Counted from the first letter of the stretch, positions 45,816 through 54,578 are shown. The stretch is DNA of 64,000 nt from Pseudactinotalea suaedae (GCF_009733815.1 NZ_WNXY01000008.1:283231-347230), one strand, 5' to 3'. Numbers and translations: made by a program. Notes: generated by a model from the letters alone, not told the origin.

Positions 45816-48056
45816 TCACCGCACCACGATGTCCATGAAGTTGCTGGACAGCTCGGTGCCCGCGGCATCGGTGACCAGCATGTCGACCCGGTACTCCCCG
45901 GTCGGGGCGTCGGCCGGGATCGGCCACACCACGTGATCGGTCACCGCCACCGAGTCGGCGAGGATGGTGCCCGAGAACGCGTTGCGCGCGACCTCGGTGC
46001 CGCTCTCGCGGTGGCTGATCCGCCATGAGATCTGCGCACCCTCGTAGGCCGCGTCGACGTCGTTGGTCAGCCACAGCTTCGCGGTGAAGGTCTGCGTCGG
46101 CGCGTACACCTTCTCCCGGCCGATGACGTAGGGCGTCACCTCGCGCTCGAGGCTGACCAGCACGCGGGTGTAGACCGCCTTCATCCAGTCGTAGACCTTG
46201 TACGGCCGGCGGTAGTAGTCGAGCAGCCCGGACCCGATGATCGGGCAGGAGTCGCTCCAGTAGTAGAGGTACATCGAGGCGACCGGGCTGTACTTGCGCT
46301 GCCGGAAGAACTCGATCTGCTCCTTGACGACCAGCGCCTCGTACGACTGGTAGTTGTCGATGAACTCCTCGAGCGAGCTGCCGATGTCGATCTTGGCGAA
46401 CCCGAAGGCGAGGTCGTAGAACAACCCGTGGTACTCCCAGGTGTCCCAGTGCGGGGGCCACAGCTTGTCCTCGGGGATGAAGGTCTTGAGGGTCTCCAGC
46501 ACCGGGATCGACGCCGCACCGAACTCGACGATCTGCGGCTGGATGATCTTCTGGCTCAGGTCCATGTCGCCGGGCTGGACGCCGCCGATCATGAGGTTCT
46601 GCGCACCCTCGCGGTAGTCACCGAGGTGGATCCAGCGGGTGGGGTCGACCGTGCCGAGCGTCTCCTTGAGGATCTGGCACAGCCGGAAGAAGTTGTTCGG
46701 CTTGTCCGGCAGCAGGTAGATCTCGGGCTCCTTGAAGACCGACCACATGCCCATGCTGGCGTGGTTGACCAGCATCTGACCCATGTCGCGGATCATCTCC
46801 GACGCCCGCTCGATGAAGTCGTCGCTGTCGCTGACGCAGTAGTGCAGCGGGAACACCTGCCAGACGAGGAAGCCCATCTCGTCGCACATCGTGTAGAACT
46901 CGTCGGGCTCGACGTGGCTGCCGATGCGGATCGAGTTGATCTGCATGTCGAGCATCTTGCCGAGGTCCTCCGACCACAGCGTGCGGTTGCCCTCGCTCAG
47001 CCACTGCGAGGTGATGTACCGCATGCCGCGCAGGAAGATGCGCTTGTTGTTGAGGTACCACTGGCCGGTCGGCTCGTCGTGACGGATCTCCTTGATGCCG
47101 AAGGTCTGGTCCAGGCAGTCCTCGCCGACGGCGATCGTGGCGACGTACAGGTCGGGGTTGCCGTGGTCCCAGGTCCACCACAGCCGTGCGTCCCGCACGG
47201 TGAGCACGAGCTTGACGACGTTCTCGCCGGGCTGCAGCACGACCGGGCGGTCGGGGCCGCTGACGGCGGGGCCGTCGAAGGTCTTGGGCGTGACGGTCAG
47301 TCGCGCCGTCGTCCGCACGACCGTGCCGGTCGTGTTGACGATCGTGACGTCGACGGCGACCAGACCGGTCCCGTCGGGCTTGTCCAGCTGGTCGCCCAGC
47401 CAGTCCTTCTTGATGCCGATCCGCGTGAAGATCCGGGCGTAGGAGACGTGCACGTCCGGCCGGGCGATCAGCGAGATGCTTCCCCACGGACCCCCGGAGT
47501 TGCCGTCCTGACGGAACTTCGTCATCGAGCCCGGGCGGTGCATCGCGTCGATCATGTGGCCCTTGATCTGGCTGATCGACCTGGCCTGGTGCCGCTGGTA
47601 GTCGTCCGAGAGCGGGTTGTCGGAGAACACCGCCTGGATGTACTCGGTGTCGTCACGCGGCGCGCCGTCCTTGAGCACGACGACGTTCTCGCCGTCCCGG
47701 TCGACGAGGTCGGTGACGTCGATCTCGAACGGGTTGAACATGCCCTCGTGGGACCCGACGAAGGTGCCGTTGACCCAGACGTCCGCGAAGTAGTCCACCG
47801 CCCCGAACCGCAGGTAGACCCGCTGACCCTCGAACTCCGGCGGCACCGTGAAGGTGCGGCGGAACCACACCGTGCCGAAGTAGTCACCGATCTCGGTGAG
47901 GTACCAGTTCGTCGGCAGCTCGAGCGTGGCCCACTCGGTCACGTCGAGCTCGGCGGATCCGAACCCGCGCTCCTCGCCGGTGTCCTCGGGGTCGAGCGCG
48001 TATGACCAGGGTCCCGAGAGGTCGCTGGTCGTCCGGCCTTCGTGGAGAGAGATCAC
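45816..48056 (-). CDS. Glycoside hydrolase family 2-like beta-glycosidase
   Basis: A 746-residue GH2 protein. N-terminal sugar-binding jelly roll: DLSGPWSYALD, WATLELPTNWYLTEIGDYFGTVWFRRTF and FADVWVNGTFVGSHEGMFNPF. An Ig-like domain follows, then the (beta/alpha)8 barrel from about residue 325 (IRIGSHVEPDEFYTMCDEMGFLVW). Probable nucleophile Glu511 in IVEFGAASIP. The acid/base position reads W-S-V-F-K-E-P-E: Glu443 is present but the usual preceding Asn is Lys442. No signal peptide. GTG start with AAAGG upstream, overlapping the cyclase stop. Substrate unknown. Confidence 0.82.
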   Translation of the reverse strand: MISLHEGRTTSDLSGPWSYALDPEDTGEERGFGSAELDVTEWATLELPTNWYLTEIGDYFGTVWFRRTFTVPPEFEGQRVYLRFGAVDYFADVWVNGTFVGSHEGMFNPFEIDVTDLVDRDGENVVVLKDGAPRDDTEYIQAVFSDNPLSDDYQRHQARSISQIKGHMIDAMHRPGSMTKFRQDGNSGGPWGSISLIARPDVHVSYARIFTRIGIKKDWLGDQLDKPDGTGLVAVDVTIVNTTGTVVRTTARLTVTPKTFDGPAVSGPDRPVVLQPGENVVKLVLTVRDARLWWTWDHGNPDLYVATIAVGEDCLDQTFGIKEIRHDEPTGQWYLNNKRIFLRGMRYITSQWLSEGNRTLWSEDLGKMLDMQINSIRIGSHVEPDEFYTMCDEMGFLVWQVFPLHYCVSDSDDFIERASEMIRDMGQMLVNHASMGMWSVFKEPEIYLLPDKPNNFFRLCQILKETLGTVDPTRWIHLGDYREGAQNLMIGGVQPGDMDLSQKIIQPQIVEFGAASIPVLETLKTFIPEDKLWPPHWDTWEYHGLFYDLAFGFAKIDIGSSLEEFIDNYQSYEALVVKEQIEFFRQRKYSPVASMYLYYWSDSCPIIGSGLLDYYRRPYKVYDWMKAVYTRVLVSLEREVTPYVIGREKVYAPTQTFTAKLWLTNDVDAAYEGAQISWRISHRESGTEVARNAFSGTILADSVAVTDHVVWPIPADAPTGEYRVDMLVTDAAGTELSSNFMDIVVR

Positions 48057-48802
48057 GGTTGCCTTTCTGTTGTGGTGCCGTGCCCGTGTGGCGGTGCTGT
48101 CAGGGGGAACGCGAGTGCTCGGGTGGGACCGCCGTCGCTGCCCACGAGGGCGATCGGTGCCGCGACGAGGAGCACCCGCGCGGGGAGGCGGTCGAGACCG
48201 TGCAGGTACTCGATGAGGCCGATGCCGCTGCGGAGAAGCACGTCGTGCGTGACGAACTCCGGCGGCGTCCCCGGCTCGCCCGCGAGCGTGCGCCGGATCG
48301 GCTCGTCCTGCGGGAAGTCGAAGCCGACGGCCCGGGGCCCGCCGCCGGCGAGCCACTCGGCACCGCTGCGGTCCACCCAGGGGGCGTCGTGCCAGTAGTC
48401 CGGTGTCGCGATGTCGCGGCGGCGGTCCCAGTCGGTACGCAGCAGCACGATGTCGCCGGGTACCAGCTCGGGCGCACGCCGGGCTGCCCGCGCCAGTTGG
48501 TCGGCGCCGATCGGGGCGCCGGGGGCGATGTCGCTGAGGTCGAGCACCGAGGCGGTGCCGACCCAGGTGCTGACCGGCACCTCGTGCAGGGCGTGCGCTC
48601 CCGCGGCGACGTGCGACGGCGCATCGGCGTGCGTGAACGCGTGCGCCGACATGGCGAAGCGCGAGGTCTCGAACGGGGCACCGTCCCGGAGCCGGTCCAC
48701 GAGCTCGCGCTCGTGGCGCCACCGGAAGTGGTGCGGGTCGATCGGGAAGCTGAGGTCGACGGCCGCGGCGGGGTCGATGCTCAGGCGGACGGCGTCGTTC
48801 AC
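48053..48802 (-). CDS. Cyclase-family (kynurenine formamidase-like) metal hydrolase
   Basis: A 249-residue cyclase-family protein (PF04199 type). The family motif H-x-G-T-H-x-D-x-P-x-H is present in modified form as SAHAFTHADAPSHVAAG (about residues 48-64), which supplies metal ligands. Other segments: VLDLSDIAPGAPI, GDIVLLRTDWD and the substrate-pocket end. Such enzymes hydrolyse amides, lactones or esters and can be isatin hydrolase- or formamidase-like. It may open a lactone formed by sugar oxidation. GTG start overlaps the permease stop; its stop overlaps the GH2 start. Confidence 0.78.
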   Translation of the reverse strand: MNDAVRLSIDPAAAVDLSFPIDPHHFRWRHERELVDRLRDGAPFETSRFAMSAHAFTHADAPSHVAAGAHALHEVPVSTWVGTASVLDLSDIAPGAPIGADQLARAARRAPELVPGDIVLLRTDWDRRRDIATPDYWHDAPWVDRSGAEWLAGGGPRAVGFDFPQDEPIRRTLAGEPGTPPEFVTHDVLLRSGIGLIEYLHGLDRLPARVLLVAAPIALVGSDGGPTRALAFPLTAPPHGHGTTTERQP

Positions 48803-49704
48803 CCCTTCGCGCCCGTCGTCGCGATGCCCTCGACCAGGTAGCGCTGGGCGGCGATGAAGAACCCGACGATGGGAGCCAGCGCGAGCATCGACATCGCGAA
48901 GAGCGAGCCGTACGAGGACTGCCCGGTGGAGTCGAGGAAGCTGCTCAGAGCGATCGGCACCGTGTGCGTGGCCGGGTCGTTGAGGTAGATCAGCGGCGTG
49001 AAGAAGTCGTTCCAGGTCCAGATGAACGTGAAGATCGCGGTCGTCGCCAGCGCGGGGACCGTCAGCGGCAGGATGATGCGGCCGTAGATGCCGAACGGTC
49101 CGCACCCGTCGAGGCGCGCCGCCTCGTCCAGCTCGCGGGGCAGGGACCGGATGAACTGCACCATCAGGAAGATGAAGAACGCATCGGTCGCGAGGAACTT
49201 CGGCAGGATCAGCGGCCAGAAGGTGTTGACCCAGCCGATCGAGGAGAACACGACGTACTGGGGCACGACGACCACGTGGTACGGCAGCATGATGGTGAGC
49301 AGGACGATGCCGAGCACCAGTTTGTTGCCACGGAACCGCAGCCGGGCGATCGCGAACGCCGCCAACGAGCACGAGGCGAGGTTGCCGATGACCGCGGCGG
49401 CCGCGATGATCGCGGAGTTCGTGAAGAACCGGCCGAACCCGTGCTGCAGGGCGTTCCAGCCGTTGGTGTAGTTCTCCAGGGTCCAGCTCTCGGGCCACAG
49501 CCCGGTGCTGAAGATCTCCTCCTGCGGCTTCAGCGAGCTGAGCAGCATCCAGATCACCGGGTAGAGCATCACGATCGTGGCGGTGATCAGCAGCAGGTGA
49601 CGCAACGTCCGGGTGAAGCGCGAGGCCTGGGCTCCGGCGAACCGGGAGGTGTCGGCATCCGGGTTGTTGCTGATGCGCTTGGCAGCGGTGCGGGCGATAG
49701 CCAT
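48799..49704 (-). CDS. ABC sugar transporter permease (MalG/UgpE type)
   Basis: A 301-residue permease with six segments; first helix LLLITATIVMLYPVIWMLL, EAA loop ELDEAARLDGCGPFGIYGRIILP at about residues 198-220, and end YLVEGIATTGAKG. The N-terminal 30 residues are basic and polar. Pairs with the adjacent MalF-type permease. Four-base overlap with the cyclase gene. No ATPase is encoded in this operon. Confidence 0.92.
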   Translation of the reverse strand: MAIARTAAKRISNNPDADTSRFAGAQASRFTRTLRHLLLITATIVMLYPVIWMLLSSLKPQEEIFSTGLWPESWTLENYTNGWNALQHGFGRFFTNSAIIAAAAVIGNLASCSLAAFAIARLRFRGNKLVLGIVLLTIMLPYHVVVVPQYVVFSSIGWVNTFWPLILPKFLATDAFFIFLMVQFIRSLPRELDEAARLDGCGPFGIYGRIILPLTVPALATTAIFTFIWTWNDFFTPLIYLNDPATHTVPIALSSFLDSTGQSSYGSLFAMSMLALAPIVGFFIAAQRYLVEGIATTGAKG

Positions 49705-49708
49705 GGCT

Positions 49709-50629
49709 CTACTTCTCGTCCCCGTAGAAGACCCAGTACCTGGATCCGAAGAAGTTCAGTGCGGTGAAGACGCAGATGATCAGCAGCAGCACCCACGCCA
49801 TCGCGGAGGCGTAGCCCATCTGGAACTGGGTGAAGCCGCGCTGGTAGAGGTAGAGGGTGTAGAAGAGCGTCGAGTCGACCGGCCCTCCGCTGCCGCCGCT
49901 GACGATGTACGACGGCGTGAACGCCTGGAACGCGTGGATGAACTGCAGGATCACGTTGAAGAACACCACCGGCGTCAGCAGCGGCAGCGTGATGCGCCGG
50001 AACTGGCTGAACCGGCCTGCGCCGTCCACCGCAGCCGCTTCGTAGTACTCGCGCGGGATCTGACGCAGCCCGGCCAGGAAGATGACCATCGGGGAACCGA
50101 ACGTCCACACGTTCAGCACGATCAGGGTCGACAGCGCTGTGCTGGGGTTGCCGATCCAGCTCATGCCCTCGATGCCCACCAGGGCGAGCACGTCGTTGAA
50201 GATGCCGTCCTTGCCGAACACCTGCCGCCACAGGATCGCGATCGTCACGCTGGCGCCCAGCAGCGACGGCAGGTAGAAGGCGCTGCGGTAGAACCGCATC
50301 CCGCTCAGGCCGCGGTTGAGCAGCAGCGCCAGGGTCAGCGCGAACCCCAGCTGGAGCGGCACCGAGATGAACACGTAGCGGAACGTCACTCCGAGCGCGG
50401 CGAGGAACCGCGGGTCGTCGGCGAGCCGGAGGTAGTTGTCCAGCCCGACCCAGGTCGGCGCCGCGAGGAGCGGGTAGCTCGTGAACGACAGGAAGAGCGA
50501 CGCCACCATCGGGATCGCGGTGATGAGCGCCAGCCCGAGCAGCCAGGGTGTGAGCATGAGCCAGGCTGCTCGAGCCTCCTTGCGCGCGTACTCGCTCCGC
50601 TCGCGCTTGGGCCGTGTCCTTGTCGCCAT
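49709..50629 (-). CDS. ABC sugar transporter permease (MalF/UgpA type)
   Basis: A 306-residue permease: first helix LMLTPWLLGLALITAIPMVASLFLSF, EAA loop EYYEAAAVDGAGRFSQFRRITLP at about residues 198-220, end NFFGSRYWVFYGDEK. It forms the CUT1-type channel with the next gene. ATG 50629. Confidence 0.92.
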   Translation of the reverse strand: MATRTRPKRERSEYARKEARAAWLMLTPWLLGLALITAIPMVASLFLSFTSYPLLAAPTWVGLDNYLRLADDPRFLAALGVTFRYVFISVPLQLGFALTLALLLNRGLSGMRFYRSAFYLPSLLGASVTIAILWRQVFGKDGIFNDVLALVGIEGMSWIGNPSTALSTLIVLNVWTFGSPMVIFLAGLRQIPREYYEAAAVDGAGRFSQFRRITLPLLTPVVFFNVILQFIHAFQAFTPSYIVSGGSGGPVDSTLFYTLYLYQRGFTQFQMGYASAMAWVLLLIICVFTALNFFGSRYWVFYGDEK

Positions 50630-50701
50630 GGGCGGTCGTCTACTCCGTGTCCAGGTGTCGGATGAGCGGATACCGGGCGTGCGGCCCGTGAGCGGGTCAG
50701 G

Positions 50702-52057
50702 TCATCCGGCGGCGGCCTCGGTGATGGCGGCCCTCAGGTCGTCCACCAGGCGGGTACCGGCCTCGGCCGGCGTGAGCTGCTCGAACCCGACCGCGAGGCC
50801 GAGCTCCACCATCAGCGTCTCCGAGCGGGCGCTGCCCGCCGGACGCGGTGTCGCGAAGACCGACTGGCTCTCGACCTCGGTGGCGAAGTCGAGGACGCGG
50901 CGGTCGACCTCGGCGAGGTCGGCCTCGACGGCTTCGGCCCAGTTGCTGTTGCCGGGCGTGCCGAGCTCGAGGCCGAAGATCGTGTTGGCCTCGGGGTCGT
51001 TGACGAAGAAGTCGACGATCTTCGCGCACTCCTCCCTGGACTCGCTGCCCTCGTTGATCGACACGTAGGAGCCGATGACCAGCGAGGCAGGCTGAGCGCC
51101 CATCTGCGGGAACGGTGCCAGGTGGAGCGGGTTCTCCTCGCCGATCGCGGTCTGGAAGGTGACCAGCTGGTTCGAGTTCTGCACGTGCATCGCCGCCTCG
51201 GACCTCGCGAACGAGGTGTCCTCGAACGGCGCGCTCTGCTGCTCCGAGGCGGACTCCGCGCTCTGGCACAGGTTCGCGTCCTGGAGCTCCTTCCACATCG
51301 CGAACCACTCCTCCGCGTCTGCCGCCTCGAAGTTGAGCTCGGGCGAGGCGTCGGGCGCGAAGATGCTCTTGCCGTTCTGGATGAGGAAGGTGTCGAACGT
51401 CGGCGTCGACACCGCCTGATACGTCGAACCCCACTGGCCGTCCGGCAGCGCTGCCCGGAAGGCCTCGCACCGCTCGTAGAAGCCGTTCCAGTCCCAGCCC
51501 ACCGACGGTGCCTCGATGCCGGCGGCGTCGAACATCGCCTGGTTCCACATGGTGGCGGGGATCGTGGCGCCGATGAGCAGCATGACGAGGCGACCGTCGT
51601 AGCGACCGGCGTCGATCGAGGAGTCGGTGAAGTGGGACAGGTCGATGAGCCCCTCGCCGGCGAGCGCCTCGAGGTCGGCGAGCTGGTCGCGGCTGGCGTA
51701 GTCGGAGACCTGCCGCTCGGTGACGTGGATGATGTCCGGGGCCTGGCCGCCGGCGAACTGGGTGGGGAGCCGCTCCCAGTACGAGCTCCAGTCGGCGAAC
51801 TCGCGCTCGATCGTGACGCCCTCGTTGGCGGCCTGGTAGAGGTCGTAGATCTCGTTGAACTTCGCGTGCCGGACGTCGCCGCCCCACCACGCGGCGCGGA
51901 CGCGAGCGGCGCCGCCGCCACCGGTCCCGCCGCCACCGCCGGTCGCGCCGCCGGAGCCGGAGCCCGAACCACACGCCGCGAGGCCGAGCAGGCCCGCCCC
52001 GATGGCACCCGCCTGCACCGTCCGCAAGAACTGCCTGCGATCTATCTGCTGTGTCAC
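50702..52057 (-). CDS. Sugar ABC transporter substrate-binding lipoprotein
   Basis: A 451-residue extracellular binding protein. N-terminus MTQQIDRRQFLRTVQAGAIG has a twin-arginine motif (DRRQFLR) and leads to lipobox LAAC, so it is a Tat lipoprotein. A Gly-rich linker precedes the mature fold (VRAAWWGGDVRHAKF). GTG 52057 chosen: AAAGGAG lies 6 bp upstream. First gene of the nine-gene operon, with operator site D about 45 bp upstream. Specificity unknown. Confidence 0.9.
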   Translation of the reverse strand: MTQQIDRRQFLRTVQAGAIGAGLLGLAACGSGSGSGGATGGGGGTGGGGAARVRAAWWGGDVRHAKFNEIYDLYQAANEGVTIEREFADWSSYWERLPTQFAGGQAPDIIHVTERQVSDYASRDQLADLEALAGEGLIDLSHFTDSSIDAGRYDGRLVMLLIGATIPATMWNQAMFDAAGIEAPSVGWDWNGFYERCEAFRAALPDGQWGSTYQAVSTPTFDTFLIQNGKSIFAPDASPELNFEAADAEEWFAMWKELQDANLCQSAESASEQQSAPFEDTSFARSEAAMHVQNSNQLVTFQTAIGEENPLHLAPFPQMGAQPASLVIGSYVSINEGSESREECAKIVDFFVNDPEANTIFGLELGTPGNSNWAEAVEADLAEVDRRVLDFATEVESQSVFATPRPAGSARSETLMVELGLAVGFEQLTPAEAGTRLVDDLRAAITEAAAG

Positions 52058-52100
52058 ACCGAGCTCCTTTGCCCTGGAAGCGTAGATCAACTTCCGATCG

Positions 52101-52112
52101 GATCGTATCAGG
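52101..52112. promoter_or_regulatory. FadR-regulon operator site D (transporter operon)
   Basis: GATCGTATCAGG; in reverse CCTGATACGATC, sharing GATACGATC with sites A and B. On the minus strand TTGACG lies upstream with a 17-bp gap to AATACT, which puts the motif at the likely transcription start of the binding-protein gene. Confidence 0.65.
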
Positions 52113-52250
52113 GAGTATTGCGGAATCGTCCGGCGCCGTCAAGCACTCGCAGGGCCCCAATCGAGAGCGCGCTCTCAGCCCGATATCTCGCGGGCGGCTC
52201 GCGCGGGAGCGATGCCGGCGCTGCTCAGAGGGCGCGCGGATACTGTCGCG

Positions 52251-52268
52251 AATCCGATCGTATTCCTC
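52251..52268. promoter_or_regulatory. FadR-regulon motif, site E (between binding-protein gene and parA)
   Basis: AATCCGATCGTATTCC, in reverse GGAATACGATCGGATT, sharing ATACGATCGGA with site A. TACTGT (52241-52246), as seen before site C, lies 4 bp upstream on the plus strand. Sits about 150 bp from both the SBP operator and parA. Confidence 0.5.
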
Positions 52269-52418
52269 GGTGTCGTCCGCAGTGAGCCGCGCCCTTCCGG
52301 GCCGACGACCCGATGTCGAGGTGTGTGAGGCCGCCGTCCACGGACGATGTCCCCACCGGCGTGCGCGAGGCCGCGCAGCCGTAGGCTGTGGTGACCCTCC
52401 GCTCGACCCCAGGAACCG

Positions 52419-53378
52419 ATGCAACCCGACTCCCCGCTGGACGCCCACCGCCAGGCCCGGCTCGACGTGATCCCGCAGGTTGACGGCGATACGCCGCTGC
52501 TGGCCGAGCTCGCCGAAGAGGCGCGCCGTCGGGTCGCCCTGCACGGTCACGTCTACGACCGGCCGGCGCAGACGCGGGTGTTCACGGTCGCGAACCAGAA
52601 GGGCGGCGTCGGCAAGACGACGACGACCGTCAACCTCGCGGCCGCGCTCGCCGCCGCAGGTCTGCACGTCCTCGTCATCGACAACGACCCGCAGGGCAAC
52701 GCCTCCACGGCGCTCGGCGCCGAGCACAGGGCGGGCACGCCGTCGACCTATGACGTCCTGATCAACGAGGCGCCGATCCACGAGGTCGTGGTGCAGTCCA
52801 CCGCCTTCCCCAACCTCAGCGTGGTGCCTGCCACGATCGACCTCTCGGGAGCCGAGATCGAGCTCGTCTCGCTCGTGGCCAGGGAGAACAGGTTGCGGAA
52901 CGCGCTCGCCGAGTACCTGCGGCACCGGCTGCGCGAGGGTCAGCCGCGGATCGACTACGTGTTCATCGACTGCCCGCCCAGCCTCGGCCTGCTCACCGTC
53001 AACGCGTTCGTCGCGGCCCGCGAGGTGCTGATCCCGATCCAGACCGAGTACTACGCGCTCGAGGGCCTGGGCCAGCTGCTCAACAGCATCGAGCTGATCC
53101 GCGCGCACCTCAACCCCGCCCTGCACGTCTCGACGATCCTGCTGACGATGTACGACGCGCGCACCAACCTCGCGCGCGAGGTCGCCGCCGAGGTCCGCGA
53201 GCACTTTCCCGAGCAGACGCTGCGGACCACCGTGCCGCGTTCGGTGCGGATCTCCGAGGCGCCGGGGCACGGCCAGACCGTCCTCACCTACGACCCGGGC
53301 TCGAGCGGGTCGCTGACGTATCGCGAGGCCGCGCGCGAGATCACCCTGCGGTCACCCGGCAACGAAGGAGCATCCTGA
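52419..53378 (+). CDS. parA: Chromosome-partitioning ATPase ParA (Soj)
   Basis: A 319-residue ParA ATPase that moves ParB-parS complexes. Deviant Walker A NQKGGVGKTTTTVNLAAALA at about residues 59-78, VLVIDNDPQGNAS, IDCPPSLGLLTVNAF and the C-terminal RSVRISEAPGHGQTV. A 58-residue N-terminal extension precedes the Walker motif, typical of actinobacterial chromosomal ParA. It overlaps parB by one base (TGATG). It is separated from rsmG by the accessory block. Confidence 0.96.
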   Translation: MQPDSPLDAHRQARLDVIPQVDGDTPLLAELAEEARRRVALHGHVYDRPAQTRVFTVANQKGGVGKTTTTVNLAAALAAAGLHVLVIDNDPQGNASTALGAEHRAGTPSTYDVLINEAPIHEVVVQSTAFPNLSVVPATIDLSGAEIELVSLVARENRLRNALAEYLRHRLREGQPRIDYVFIDCPPSLGLLTVNAFVAAREVLIPIQTEYYALEGLGQLLNSIELIRAHLNPALHVSTILLTMYDARTNLAREVAAEVREHFPEQTLRTTVPRSVRISEAPGHGQTVLTYDPGSSGSLTYREAAREITLRSPGNEGAS

Positions 53379-54502
53379 TGAACGAGCGCCGACACGCTCT
53401 CGGCCGAGGCCTCGGCGCGCTCATCCCGACCGGGCCCACCGGTCCCGCCGCAGGCGAGCGCGGCGCCGGCCGACCCGTCGACGTGTTCTTCCCCGACACC
53501 CGCAGCCCCTACGCCAACGACGACGTGAGCGAGGAGGGCGAGGACAGCACCGCCGTCGGGCAGGGGAACGACGAGAGCCCCGACGGCGGAGCGAACCCTG
53601 GCGAGGAGACCTCGCCGAGCGCAGCGGGTGGGGTCGATCTCGTCCCGGTGCCCGGCGCCACCTTCGCCGAGGTGCCGATCGGCTCGATCGTGCCGAACGC
53701 GGTGCAGCCCCGCACGGTCTTCGACGAGGACAAGCTGTCCGAGCTCGCGGACTCGATCCGCACCGTGGGCGTGCTGCAGCCGATCGTCGTGCGCCCCCGC
53801 GGCACCGACGAGGCCGGGCAGCCCACCTACGAGCTGATCATGGGCGAGCGGCGCTGGCGCGCGTCGCAGCTCGCGGAGCGGGACACGATCCCCGCGATCA
53901 TCCGAGACACCGACCAGGACGACATGCTGCGCGACGCGCTGCTGGAGAACCTGCACCGCAGCGAGCTGAACCCGCTGGAGGAGGCTGCGGCCTACACGCA
54001 GCTGCTCGAGGACTTCGGCTGCACCCAGGAGGAGCTCGCGACCCGCATCGCGCGGTCGCGGCCGCAGATCTCGAACACGCTGCGCCTGCTGAAGCTGCCG
54101 CCGCTGGTGCAGCGCCGGGTCGCGGCGGGCGTGCTGTCCGCCGGCCACGCGCGTGCGCTCCTCGGCCTGCCCGACGGCGCCGCCATGGAGCGCCTCGCCC
54201 AGCGCATCGTCGCCGAGGGCATCAGCGTGCGCGCCACGGAGGAGATCGTGGCGCTGGGCGAGACCGGCGAGGACGAGCGGCCCGCCCGCCGCAGCGGCCC
54301 GCGTGCGGGAGTGCACCGCGGCGCTCTCCAGGACCTGGCCGCGCGGCTCTCGGACCGCCTCGACACCAAGGTCAAGGTCAACCTGGGGCAGCGCAAGGGC
54401 AGCGTCAGCATCGAGTTCGCGAACGTCGCGGACCTCAACCGGATCCTCGACGCGCTGGTGCCCGAGGACCCGGGCGTGCTGCGGGACGGGACCCGCGACT
54501 GA
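53378..54502 (+). CDS. parB: Chromosome-partitioning protein ParB (Spo0J)
   Basis: A 374-residue centromere-binding CTPase. N-terminal ParA-interaction stretch MNERRHALGRGLGALIPT, a Pro/Glu-rich linker, the ParB/Srx-like domain with VPIGSIVPNAVQPRTVFDEDKL and GERRWRASQLAERDTIPAI (key G-E-R-R-x-R-A/S), the HTH ARSRPQISNTLRLLKLP and a C-terminal dimerisation domain. Its sites should be the six parS palindromes at 31.4-34.8 kb. Confidence 0.96.
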   Translation: MNERRHALGRGLGALIPTGPTGPAAGERGAGRPVDVFFPDTRSPYANDDVSEEGEDSTAVGQGNDESPDGGANPGEETSPSAAGGVDLVPVPGATFAEVPIGSIVPNAVQPRTVFDEDKLSELADSIRTVGVLQPIVVRPRGTDEAGQPTYELIMGERRWRASQLAERDTIPAIIRDTDQDDMLRDALLENLHRSELNPLEEAAAYTQLLEDFGCTQEELATRIARSRPQISNTLRLLKLPPLVQRRVAAGVLSAGHARALLGLPDGAAMERLAQRIVAEGISVRATEEIVALGETGEDERPARRSGPRAGVHRGALQDLAARLSDRLDTKVKVNLGQRKGSVSIEFANVADLNRILDALVPEDPGVLRDGTRD

Positions 54503-54578
54503 CGTTGCCGTAGCATGCACGTTCGGGACTCGCGCCTCTGAGCGTGATCCCGCGTCGTCGACCCCGACCTGGAGAGTG

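Noticed and set aside
16203..52418. A mobile element carrying the catabolic block
   Set aside because: No transposase, integrase, relaxase or clear terminal repeats found, so I do not call it a mobile element.
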